From: Lachnospiraceae bacterium | Lineage (GTDB): Bacteria; Bacillota; Clostridia; Lachnospirales; Lachnospiraceae | Length of the DNA stretch: 6,486 bases | Direction of reading: 5' to 3' | NCBI GenBank assembly: GCA_003447895.1 | Contig: DLYC01000176.1 | Coordinates: 5,129 to 11,614, forward strand | Part shown: positions 1 through 6,486 of the stretch, piece after piece | Numbering within the stretch: the first letter of the stretch is position 1 | Layout: each line of letters starts with the position of its first letter | Made by a program: the position numbers and the translations under genes | The notes under the pieces: generated by a model | Seen by the model: the letters and a program-made list of their open reading frames with translations, nothing else | Databases searched by the model: none | Told to the model about the DNA's origin: nothing

Positions 1-356
1 CCGAGTGGGGCAATATCTCCGGCGTTGTAAACTACATCCCGGATATCATCTCCTACAGAATGGTCCAGGAGACCTACGAGGACCTGACACTCATGATGGT
101 CAGAAATCCCGACACGCCCGTTGAGAAGCAGAAAGAGATCGAGGCATTCCTTGAGGAGAAGCTCATGGCAATGTTCAATGATCCTTCCATCCATATCACT
201 TACAAGTGGCTCGATGAGATCCCTGTCGATCCCAACGGAAAGCTCCGCGTGATCATCAGCAAGGTGAAACCCGGCGCCATCGGCGAGCCCGAGCACGCAG
301 GTGAAGATGTAGGCAGTGCGGAGATCACTCCTGACGAGACCTCCGCAAAAGAATGA
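1..356 (+). CDS. CapK/PaaK-like adenylate-forming enzyme, C-terminal fragment (5' end outside window)
   Basis: The reading frame (first full codon at position 3) is open to the left window edge, so the ATG at 60 is an internal Met and the gene begins upstream. About 117 residues are visible. The segment from ISGVVNYIPDIISYRMVQE through an alpha/beta stretch to the lysine-containing motif DPNGKLRVIISKV resembles the small C-terminal domain of phenylacetate-CoA ligase/CapK-type enzymes. In that family the domain closes over an acyl-adenylate and a GKxRxxIS-like motif lies near the end. The acceptor and acid cannot be told from this fragment. The last roughly 25 residues (after KPGA) are rich in Glu, Asp, Ser and Thr and look like a disordered acidic tail. 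The stop overlaps the start of the next gene (ATGA), implying one transcript. The AMP-binding core that would confirm the family is not in the window, so the call is moderate. Confidence 0.55.
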   Translation, partial: EWGNISGVVNYIPDIISYRMVQETYEDLTLMMVRNPDTPVEKQKEIEAFLEEKLMAMFNDPSIHITYKWLDEIPVDPNGKLRVIISKVKPGAIGEPEHAGEDVGSAEITPDETSAKE

Positions 357-1291
357 ACAGCAAGACACAGGAACTGACATACGGAGCAATGATCGTCGCC
401 ATATTCGGCGTGCTCCTTCTCATCAACAGACAGACGGGCGGATTTCTGGAAGGTTTCTTTATCTTCATCTTTCCGATCCCCATGGTGGCTTTTTCCGCCA
501 GGTACGGCTGGAAGGACTCTCTGCCCGTCTTTTTCTGCACGGTGCTGATCGCCTTTTTGTTCGGGACTTTTACGGTCACGTTCTATGCGATCAGCATGTC
601 CTTTATAGGAATGGTGTACGGCTCGTGTATCAAGGCGGATCTGGATATGAACCGGACCCTCATCCTGGTCCTGGTGCTCTCCGCCGCCGCTGAGCTGATC
701 TGTTCGGTCGCGCTGGCCTCCCTCTCCGGCATTGATATCAACCAGGATATCCTTGCTATGCAGGAGAGCATGAACCAGATATTTGAACAGGCGGGCATCA
801 GTACGGCGTCGGGGATTCTCTCTTACGACTACCTCCGCCGCATGTATGTTATTTCCATGGGTTTTATGGGCGCTATGGAGGGCCTCATCGTCTACTACCT
901 GAGCCTCATGATCCTGAGAAAGCTCCGCTATCCGATCAAGAGACCGAAGCCTCTCACGAGCTACTACCCCTCCAAGGCCTCTGGCTGCATCGCCTTTGCG
1001 CTTGTCCTGATCTACATCTACACGACCGCGAAGCCCTTGTCCAACGGCCTTGCGCAGGATATCCTGCAGTCGACAGGCATGTGCGGCGTGATCTACCTTA
1101 TTTTCTTCGGGTACATCGCGCTCCTTCTGATCTGCAGCGTTTACCTTCGCCTTCCCAGAGCGATCGGGATGATCCTGTCCCTGTTCCTCACACTTACGAT
1201 CGCATACGTCCCGATGATCACCGGATTCGCGTACATCTCCGGCGGACTTCACGAGGCGATCGATGCACGGCTTTCAAATGTCAGACGCTGA
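353..1291 (+). CDS. DUF2232 (YybS-like) polytopic membrane protein
   Basis: A 312-residue, very hydrophobic protein with about eight predicted membrane segments, roughly at residues 10-24, 32-48, 57-90 (possibly two), 102-122, 163-188, 209-225, 241-264 and 268-295. The N-terminus, with LTYGAMIVAIFGVLLLINRQ followed by GFFIFIFPIPMVAFSARYGWKDS, has the look of the DUF2232/YybS family, which resembles the membrane (S) components of ECF-type vitamin transporters. The true substrate or role of the family is not established, and none is claimed here. There is a short loop at residues 125-160 with a Gln/Glu-rich helix and a basic cytoplasmic-type loop at 189-208 (RKLRYPIKRPKP). The start is chosen because its ATG overlaps the upstream stop (ATGA at 353-356). 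No good Shine-Dalgarno precedes it, so translation probably depends on coupling to the ligase-like gene. Length is typical of the family. Its stop lies inside the terminator stem. Confidence 0.75.
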   Translation: MNSKTQELTYGAMIVAIFGVLLLINRQTGGFLEGFFIFIFPIPMVAFSARYGWKDSLPVFFCTVLIAFLFGTFTVTFYAISMSFIGMVYGSCIKADLDMNRTLILVLVLSAAAELICSVALASLSGIDINQDILAMQESMNQIFEQAGISTASGILSYDYLRRMYVISMGFMGAMEGLIVYYLSLMILRKLRYPIKRPKPLTSYYPSKASGCIAFALVLIYIYTTAKPLSNGLAQDILQSTGMCGVIYLIFFGYIALLLICSVYLRLPRAIGMILSLFLTLTIAYVPMITGFAYISGGLHEAIDARLSNVRR

Positions 1292-1314
1292 GGCTTAAGC
1301 CTCGGCGTCTTTTT
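1284..1314 (+). terminator. Rho-independent terminator of the DUF2232 gene
   Basis: Positions 1284-1297 (AGACGCTGAGGCTT) pair with 1298-1311 (AAGCCTCGGCGTCT) with a single G-U wobble, folding with a small TTAA-type loop, and a T run (1310-1314) follows at once. The 5' arm covers the stop codon at 1289-1291, so the last codon and stop of the gene are part of the stem. It closes the left-hand transcript before the amylase gene. Confidence 0.9.
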
Positions 1315-1344
1315 ATATCCCCCGCCGAATCCTCATTCAGACCT

Positions 1345-1378
1345 GCGCCGGGACTGTCCCATCAGTGCCTTCCGGCGC
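1345..1378. other. Imperfect inverted repeat in the amylase upstream region
   Basis: GCGCCGG (1345-1351) is complementary to CCGGCGC (1372-1378), and inside it ACTG (1353-1356) is complementary to CAGT (1363-1366), giving an 11-bp stem interrupted by an asymmetric internal loop. No T run follows, so it is not a standard terminator. It lies upstream of the proposed promoter and could be a protein-binding site, a readthrough structure or chance in GC-rich DNA. It is the only structure seen in the first half of the 1312-1514 gap, where no credible gene is visible. Confidence 0.3.
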
Positions 1379-1402
1379 CCGAATGTCAATTATGCCCTAC
1401 AA

Positions 1403-1417
1403 CAGGTCAAAATAGTC
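1403..1417 (+). repeat. 15-bp direct repeat, copy 1 (amylase upstream region)
   Basis: CAGGTCAAAATAGTC is identical to 6471-6485 inside the S41 peptidase gene. This copy is in non-coding DNA a few bases upstream of the proposed amylase promoter. Read on the minus strand it spells DYFDL, the same residues as in the peptidase frame. See the finding for the two readings, chance or relic. Confidence 0.5.
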
Positions 1418-1418
1418 C

Positions 1419-1447
1419 TTGAACGCGATTTCGAAAGGAATTACCAT
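1419..1447 (+). promoter_or_regulatory. Candidate sigma-A-type promoter of the amylase gene
   Basis: TTGAAC (1419-1424) as -35 and TACCAT (1442-1447) as -10 are separated by 17 bp; each matches four of six consensus bases. The strip from about 1410 to 1500 is clearly more AT-rich than the flanking coding DNA, as expected for a promoter. The predicted transcript would have a leader of roughly 60 nt before the ribosome binding site. A second TATAAA (1490-1495) lacks a properly spaced -35. No start site is proven. Confidence 0.4.
1420..1433 (+). promoter_or_regulatory. cre-like catabolite control (CcpA) operator
   Basis: The 14 bases TGAACGCGATTTCG fit the Gram-positive catabolite-responsive element consensus TGWAANCGNTNWCA at 12 of 14 positions, including the central CG; the mismatches are the second A of the left arm and the final A. 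It overlaps the proposed -35 box, a position where bound CcpA would block transcription. CcpA repression of alpha-amylase genes is well known in Bacillus. No ccpA gene is in the window, so the assignment is inferred from the motif and its location. Confidence 0.45.
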
Positions 1448-1500
1448 ACTCTAAACCACAAGCCTGGCAGTAGTTGTTATTTTTCCGTTTATAAAGAATT

Positions 1501-1506
1501 GGAGGT
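1501..1506 (+). promoter_or_regulatory. Ribosome binding site of the amylase gene
   Basis: GGAGGT at 1501-1506 lies 8 nt before the ATG at 1515, an ideal distance. This fixes the amylase start and shows that the protein has no N-terminal extension. Confidence 0.9.
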
Positions 1507-1514
1507 ATACTGCT

Positions 1515-3032
1515 ATGGGTAAAGAAAATGGCGTAATGTTTCAATATTTTGAATGGTATCTGCCCGCGGACGCATCACTTTGGAAGAAGCTGAGCGCGGA
1601 TGCGCCGGCTCTCGCCGACAGAGGCGTCACTTCCGTATGGCTGCCGCCCGCCTACAAGGGGCAGGCCGGCATCAACGATACCGGATACGGGGTCTACGAC
1701 CTTTACGACCTCGGCGAATTTGATCAAAAAGGGACGGTTCCCACCAAATACGGGACCAAAGAAGAATATATAGATGCAGTAGAAAAACTACAGGCTTGCG
1801 GTATCGATGTCTATGCGGACATTGTTCTGAACCACCGCATGGGCGCCGACGAGACCGAGACGATCCAGGTCGTGGAGGCCAACCAAGCGGACCGCACGGA
1901 GACGATCTCTCCCCCCGAGATGATCGATGCCTGGACGAAGTTCACTTTTCCCGGCCGGAACGGCCGCTACTCGGACTTCGTATGGGATCACACCTGCTTC
2001 AACGGCGTCGATTACGATGAGCGAAAAGACAAGTCGGCCATCTACAAATTTAAGGGTGTCCAGTGGAACCGCGGCGTTGACCGCGAAAACGTCAACTACG
2101 ACTTCCTGATGGGCGCCAATGTCAACTTCAGCGTGCCCAAGGTGCGCGAGGAGCTGACCAAATGGGGACAGTGGTATCTTGACACCACCAACGTCCACGG
2201 CTTCCGCCTTGACGCGGTCAAGCACATTGCAAGGGAATTCTTCCCCGAGTGGCTCGGAAAGCTCCGCGCAAGCAACCACAAGGAGCTCTTCGCCGTGGGC
2301 GAGTACTGGAACGCCGAGATCGATATTTTGACCCAGTATCTGAAGGATTGCGGAGGGTGCATGTCGCTCTTCGACGTGCCGCTCCACTTCCACTTCTTCG
2401 AGGCCAGTAACAGCAACGGCGAATTTGACATGCGGGAACTCCTCAGGGACACCCTGGTGGAGTGCGATCCCACCCATGCGGTCACCTTTGTCGACAACCA
2501 CGACACACAGGCCGGACAGGCGCTTGAGAGCGCGATCCAGCCCTGGTTTGTGCCCATCGCCTACTCCGTAATTCTCCTTAGGCCCCAGGGCTATCCCTGC
2601 GTGTTCTACGGGAACTACTACGGCGTAAAGGCCATGAACGGCCCCTCTTTCCAAAAGGAGATCGACCTCATGATGGACCTTCGCGCGACCCACGTATTCG
2701 GCGCGCAGCACGATTATCTGGACGATCCCAATGTAGTCGGCTGGACCATGGAGGGCGACGAGGCGCACGGAAACAACGGCCTTGCCGTCGTTCTCACCAA
2801 CCGGACCGGCGGAGAAAAGGCCATGTTTGTCGGAAAGCAGCACGAGGGAGAGGTCTGGATCGACCTCCTCGGCAACCTGACCGACGAGATCACCATCGAC
2901 GCGGAAGGCTACGGCGCCTTCGCCTGCGCGGACGGATCGGTCAGTATCTGGGTCCGAAAGACCGAAGAGAACCGGCCCATCGTGGAGGCAAACAGAGCTG
3001 AGAAGGTTCCTTCAAAAGCTGTAAAAGTCTGA
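1515..3032 (+). CDS. amyA: Cytoplasmic alpha-amylase, GH13 (AmyA-like)
   Basis: A 505-residue retaining alpha-amylase that would hydrolyse internal alpha-1,4 bonds in maltodextrins or glycogen-type glucans. The four GH13 regions are present: DIVLNH (102-107), GFRLDAVKH (229-237, nucleophile D233), GEYW (262-265, acid/base E263) and FVDNHD (325-330, transition-state stabiliser D330). The opening MFQYFEWYLP, VWLPPAYKG and YDLYDLGEFDQKG (61-73) closely resemble E. coli AmyA and related GH13_5 enzymes. There is no signal peptide or membrane segment, so it should act in the cytoplasm. The beta-rich C domain ends near SVSIWVRK (475-482), and about 23 charged, probably unstructured residues follow, which is longer than in E. 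coli AmyA (about 495 residues as recalled). A strong ribosome binding site sets the start. It is a single-gene unit with its own promoter region, a possible CcpA site and a shared terminator, facing the GH1 gene. The substrate in vivo is inferred. Confidence 0.95.
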   Translation: MGKENGVMFQYFEWYLPADASLWKKLSADAPALADRGVTSVWLPPAYKGQAGINDTGYGVYDLYDLGEFDQKGTVPTKYGTKEEYIDAVEKLQACGIDVYADIVLNHRMGADETETIQVVEANQADRTETISPPEMIDAWTKFTFPGRNGRYSDFVWDHTCFNGVDYDERKDKSAIYKFKGVQWNRGVDRENVNYDFLMGANVNFSVPKVREELTKWGQWYLDTTNVHGFRLDAVKHIAREFFPEWLGKLRASNHKELFAVGEYWNAEIDILTQYLKDCGGCMSLFDVPLHFHFFEASNSNGEFDMRELLRDTLVECDPTHAVTFVDNHDTQAGQALESAIQPWFVPIAYSVILLRPQGYPCVFYGNYYGVKAMNGPSFQKEIDLMMDLRATHVFGAQHDYLDDPNVVGWTMEGDEAHGNNGLAVVLTNRTGGEKAMFVGKQHEGEVWIDLLGNLTDEITIDAEGYGAFACADGSVSIWVRKTEENRPIVEANRAEKVPSKAVKV

Positions 3033-3050
3033 AAAACAAATGTACATGCG

Positions 3051-3088
3051 AAAAGCCCGGGCTGCGCGCTGCAGTCCGGGCTTTCTTT
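3051..3088. terminator. Bidirectional intrinsic terminator between amylase and GH1 genes
   Basis: Positions 3052-3065 (AAAGCCCGGGCTGC) pair with 3071-3084 (GCAGTCCGGGCTTT) over 14 bp with one G-U pair, leaving a 5-nt loop. On the plus strand the stem is followed by CTTTC-type pyrimidines after the TTT of the arm; on the minus strand the stem ends in a TTTT tract. It sits 19 nt after the amylase stop and about 20 nt after the GH1 stop, so one hairpin can serve both convergent genes. Confidence 0.88.
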
Positions 3089-3105
3089 GCCTCTTGCAAA
3101 CAATA

Positions 3106-4599
<1,494 letters not shown>

Positions 4600-4685
4600 T
4601 TAGATGATTTCTTACAGCTTCGCAGCGCGCCCCTTGCGTTTCCCGCCTCGGAGCCGGAACTGCTGCGCCGCTTTACTATTTTGGC

Positions 4686-6486
4686 CTAATTGGCTGTGTA
4701 CCACTCGCTCACCTTCCCGCAGATCCCGTCAAGATCCGCGAACGCCGAGTAGTCCTTTACCGTCTGCTTCTCGCCGGTTATATCATTCACCGTGTCCTTC
4801 ATCCCGACTTCCAGCTCAATGTCCGGAACTGCTCCGATCTCCAGATCGTCGCCGGCGTCGTCCATAAGCTTGAACTTATAGCCGGAAATATAGAACTCAA
4901 AGCCTTCGCTCAGGTCCGCAACCTGGACGCTGCAGGATCCGCCGCCGCTCGTCTCACCGATCAGAACTCCGCCGGCTTCCCTCACAAGGAAGGGGAAGAA
5001 ATTGCCGCAGGAGAACGAGCCGCTGCTGGTCAGGGCCGCGTAGTTGAAGTCGTAACTCACTTCCTTGTCCTTTTCATCAAAGACCCCATCCAGATTCCTG
5101 TCCACGTCAAAATAGATCCGGAACCTCTGTTTACTCAGCTCATTGTAGCCCGAAAGATACTCTTTTCCGCTGATCAGTGACAAAATTCCCATCACAACGT
5201 CAGAATTTCCGCCGGTATTGGTACTAACGTCAAAGAGAATATTGCGGACATCCCCGCTCTCCTGCGCCGTCTGAAGCCCCTTGGCCACAACGCCCAGCGT
5301 ATCGGCCGGCATCTCCCCACCGTTCTCATAATAGTTCTTCCAGCCTTCCCCATCGACAAAAAACGAGCTGAAGCAGATGACCTCTGTATCCCCCGACCGA
5401 TAATAGGGGCCGTCCGCGTACAGCTGCGCCCTCTCGGCGTTGATCAGATAATTGGTCATCATAAGGTTTCTCGAGAAATCTCCGGACGGTATCCCGTCGA
5501 TCACGCTGTTCATGTACTCGTTGAATTTCTGCCGCTTCTCCATCATCTCCGGATCGCCCAGATCCATCACAAGTTCCGTATAATTGTGCCCGTCTTCGAG
5601 CGCATGCTGGCCGATCTCATACATTCCCGCCCAGAACTCCCCAAAGTCCGTGGACCGCAGCTTCTCCCGGAACGCGCGCCCCTCCTCTCCGGCCGCCTCC
5701 AACACCGCGTCAAATCCCTGCTCCCTCAATATCCGGGTATCCAGGGCCGCCCTCCCGGGGTATCCGTACATATACCGGAAGATGAAGCACAGTTCCCCAT
5801 ACGTATAAGCCGCGAGATCGTCAGCCCTCGCCTCACCGTTTGTCACCCCGTTTATGTACTCCGTGTCAAAATATCGCCCGTCCTGGCTGTGCCCGTCCTT
5901 CTGCCGGCAGATATAGAGCTTCTCGCCGTTGAAAGTCACCGTATTCTGCGCAATATCCGACAGGAAAGTCCCCAGGATCGAGACCGGAAACCAGACTGCG
6001 GCGGCATCGGTTTGCGTGGCGGCGGATGAGTCGCCGGTTTGCGGGCCGGCGGCATCTGTTTGCGCGGCGGCGGGCGTTTCGTCGGTTTGCGCGCCGGCGG
6101 GCGTTTCGTCCGTTTGCGCGCCGGCGGGCGCCTCGTCTTCTTGAAAACCGGCGGGCGTCTCGTCGGTTTGCGCACCGGCGGCCGCCTCCTCGCCGTACAG
6201 CTTGATTCCGCAGCCTGCAAAATCAAACTCGACCGGCGCCGGGTCGTCCAAATAGACGACTTCCCGAAGCCTTAGATAGGGCGCGTCGCTGTCCTTAAAG
6301 GAACTCATCTCCCCCTTCTGCGCCGCGTCGTAATAATTCTCGAAGGACGGCAGATCCTCGATCCGCATCACTCCCTTCACGGTGTCCACTTCCGCCGTTG
6401 CCCCGCTCCGATTGGTCAGAAGATATCTTCCCTCCCCTTGCGGCTCGCACTGAAGCCCTCCTCCAAGAAGCAGGTCAAAATAGTCT
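4686..6486 (-). CDS. S41 family peptidase (C-terminal-processing-like), 5' end outside window
   Basis: The frame is open to the right window edge; the GTG codon at 6389 is internal, with 32 further in-frame codons beginning DYFDLLLGGG. The visible part is 599 residues (numbered here from the edge). The catalytic half shows ILFDVSTNTGGNSD (416-429), the usual hydrophobic-D-x-x-N-x-GG strand and turn, and GSFSCGNFFP (489-498), where the Ser of SFSCGN (bases 5010-5012) is the likely nucleophile, followed by GVLIGETSGGGSC (506-518). This matches S41 serine proteases of Clostridia. The N-terminal part (FPVSILGTFLS...NTVTFNGEKLYICR, 166-193) resembles the small pre-domain found in such proteins. 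Two oddities: a 9-residue repeat linker (103-163) set inside that pre-domain, and a DxNxDGxxxxxD loop (462-473). No PDZ domain is recognised. Family members usually carry an N-terminal export signal, which would lie outside the window. Substrate is unknown. The TAG stop is at 4688-4686. Confidence 0.85.
   Translation of the reverse strand, partial: DYFDLLLGGGLQCEPQGEGRYLLTNRSGATAEVDTVKGVMRIEDLPSFENYYDAAQKGEMSSFKDSDAPYLRLREVVYLDDPAPVEFDFAGCGIKLYGEEAAAGAQTDETPAGFQEDEAPAGAQTDETPAGAQTDETPAAAQTDAAGPQTGDSSAATQTDAAAVWFPVSILGTFLSDIAQNTVTFNGEKLYICRQKDGHSQDGRYFDTEYINGVTNGEARADDLAAYTYGELCFIFRYMYGYPGRAALDTRILREQGFDAVLEAAGEEGRAFREKLRSTDFGEFWAGMYEIGQHALEDGHNYTELVMDLGDPEMMEKRQKFNEYMNSVIDGIPSGDFSRNLMMTNYLINAERAQLYADGPYYRSGDTEVICFSSFFVDGEGWKNYYENGGEMPADTLGVVAKGLQTAQESGDVRNILFDVSTNTGGNSDVVMGILSLISGKEYLSGYNELSKQRFRIYFDVDRNLDGVFDEKDKEVSYDFNYAALTSSGSFSCGNFFPFLVREAGGVLIGETSGGGSCSVQVADLSEGFEFYISGYKFKLMDDAGDDLEIGAVPDIELEVGMKDTVNDITGEKQTVKDYSAFADLDGICGKVSEWYTAN
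5997..6179 (-). repeat. 27-bp tandem repeat coding for AGAQTDETP-type units in the S41 peptidase
   Basis: Five uninterrupted 27-bp units (6045-6179) encode AGAQTDETP, AGFQEDEAP, AGAQTDETP, AGAQTDETP and AAAQTDAAG. Two weaker units follow, one shortened to seven residues (PQTGDSS) and then AATQTDAAA. The key residue Gln recurs every nine residues except for the one seven-residue step. Two units are nearly identical in DNA while the outer ones have diverged, as expected of an array that grew by slippage or recombination. All length changes keep the frame. The encoded stretch is rich in Ala, Thr, Asp, Glu and Pro and probably forms a flexible, negatively charged linker. Confidence 0.9.
6471..6485 (+). 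repeat. 15-bp direct repeat, copy 2 (inside S41 peptidase gene)
   Basis: Identical to 1403-1417. Here it codes, on the minus strand, for DYFDL at the first visible residues of the peptidase. The identity runs to the penultimate base of the window, so the true length of the match cannot be seen. Confidence 0.5.

Noticed and set aside
60..356. A 98-codon small gene starting at ATG 60
   Set aside because: The frame stays open to the left edge with sensible protein sequence before that Met, so it is the end of a larger gene.
200..1252. A 350-codon minus-strand frame opposite the ligase-like and DUF2232 genes
   Set aside because: It crosses two well-supported plus-strand genes and encodes an implausibly charged, Arg/Asp/His-rich protein, typical of the complement of a membrane protein gene.
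1465..1478. Possible sigma-54 promoter (TGGCAG ... TTGTT) before the amylase
   Set aside because: The distance between the GG and TG elements is about two bases shorter than sigma-54 promoters tolerate, and the -12 GC is missing.
1788..2843. A 351-codon minus-strand frame opposite the amylase
   Set aside because: It is antisense to clear GH13 motifs and its sequence is His/Val/Gly-rich with no family resemblance; treated as a shadow.
4603..4616. Possible cre site upstream of the GH1 gene on the minus strand (TGTAAGAAATCATC)
   Set aside because: It has four mismatches to the consensus and lacks the essential central CG.
4618..4670. Possible terminator after the S41 peptidase gene
   Set aside because: CGCAGC (4621-4626) and GCTGCG (4662-4667) can pair, but the loop is about 35 nt and no T run follows on the minus strand, so it is not convincing.
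6387..6389. GTG at 6389 as the start of the S41 peptidase
   Set aside because: The frame continues upstream for 32 codons to the window edge with family-like sequence (YFDLLLGGG), and no ribosome binding site precedes the GTG.

Overview
The window looks like chromosomal DNA from a GC-rich member of the Clostridia (Bacillota), most likely a gut or rumen Lachnospiraceae-type bacterium. This rests on strong AGGAGG-type ribosome binding sites, a low-GC intergenic strip inside otherwise GC-rich coding DNA, a YybS-like DUF2232 membrane protein, an S41 peptidase with the SFSCGN motif, and an E. coli AmyA-like intracellular amylase beside a 6-phospho-beta-glucosidase-type GH1 enzyme. The taxonomy is inferred from protein style, not from a marker gene.

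Layout, left to right. (1) Positions 1-356, plus strand: the 3' end of a gene whose product resembles the C-terminus of CapK/PaaK-type (phenylacetate-CoA ligase family) adenylating enzymes. (2) 353-1291, plus strand: a DUF2232 polytopic membrane protein, joined to gene 1 by an ATGA stop/start overlap and closed by a strong intrinsic terminator whose stem includes the stop codon. (3) 1312-1514: about 200 bp non-coding, with a weak hairpin, a candidate promoter overlapped by a CcpA cre-like site, and a clear ribosome binding site. (4) 1515-3032, plus strand: a cytoplasmic GH13 alpha-amylase. (5) 3051-3088: a near-perfect hairpin that can terminate transcription from both sides. (6) 3106-4575, minus strand: a GH1 6-phospho-beta-glucosidase. 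(7) 4686-6486, minus strand: an S41 (tail-specific/C-terminal-processing-like) peptidase, incomplete at its N-terminus, carrying a repetitive 9-residue linker and a dockerin-like calcium loop.

Functionally, the middle of the window is a pair of convergent intracellular glycoside hydrolases, one for alpha-glucans or maltodextrins and one for phosphorylated beta-glucosides brought in by a PTS. No transporter or regulator for either sugar is visible here. The left operon end and the right peptidase appear unrelated to that job.

I found no RNA gene, CRISPR array, insertion sequence or phage gene. Most of the window is ordinary. The parts worth a second look are the repeat-built insertion in the peptidase, its calcium-binding-like loop, the cre-like promoter of the amylase, and a 15-bp sequence shared between the amylase upstream region and the peptidase gene.
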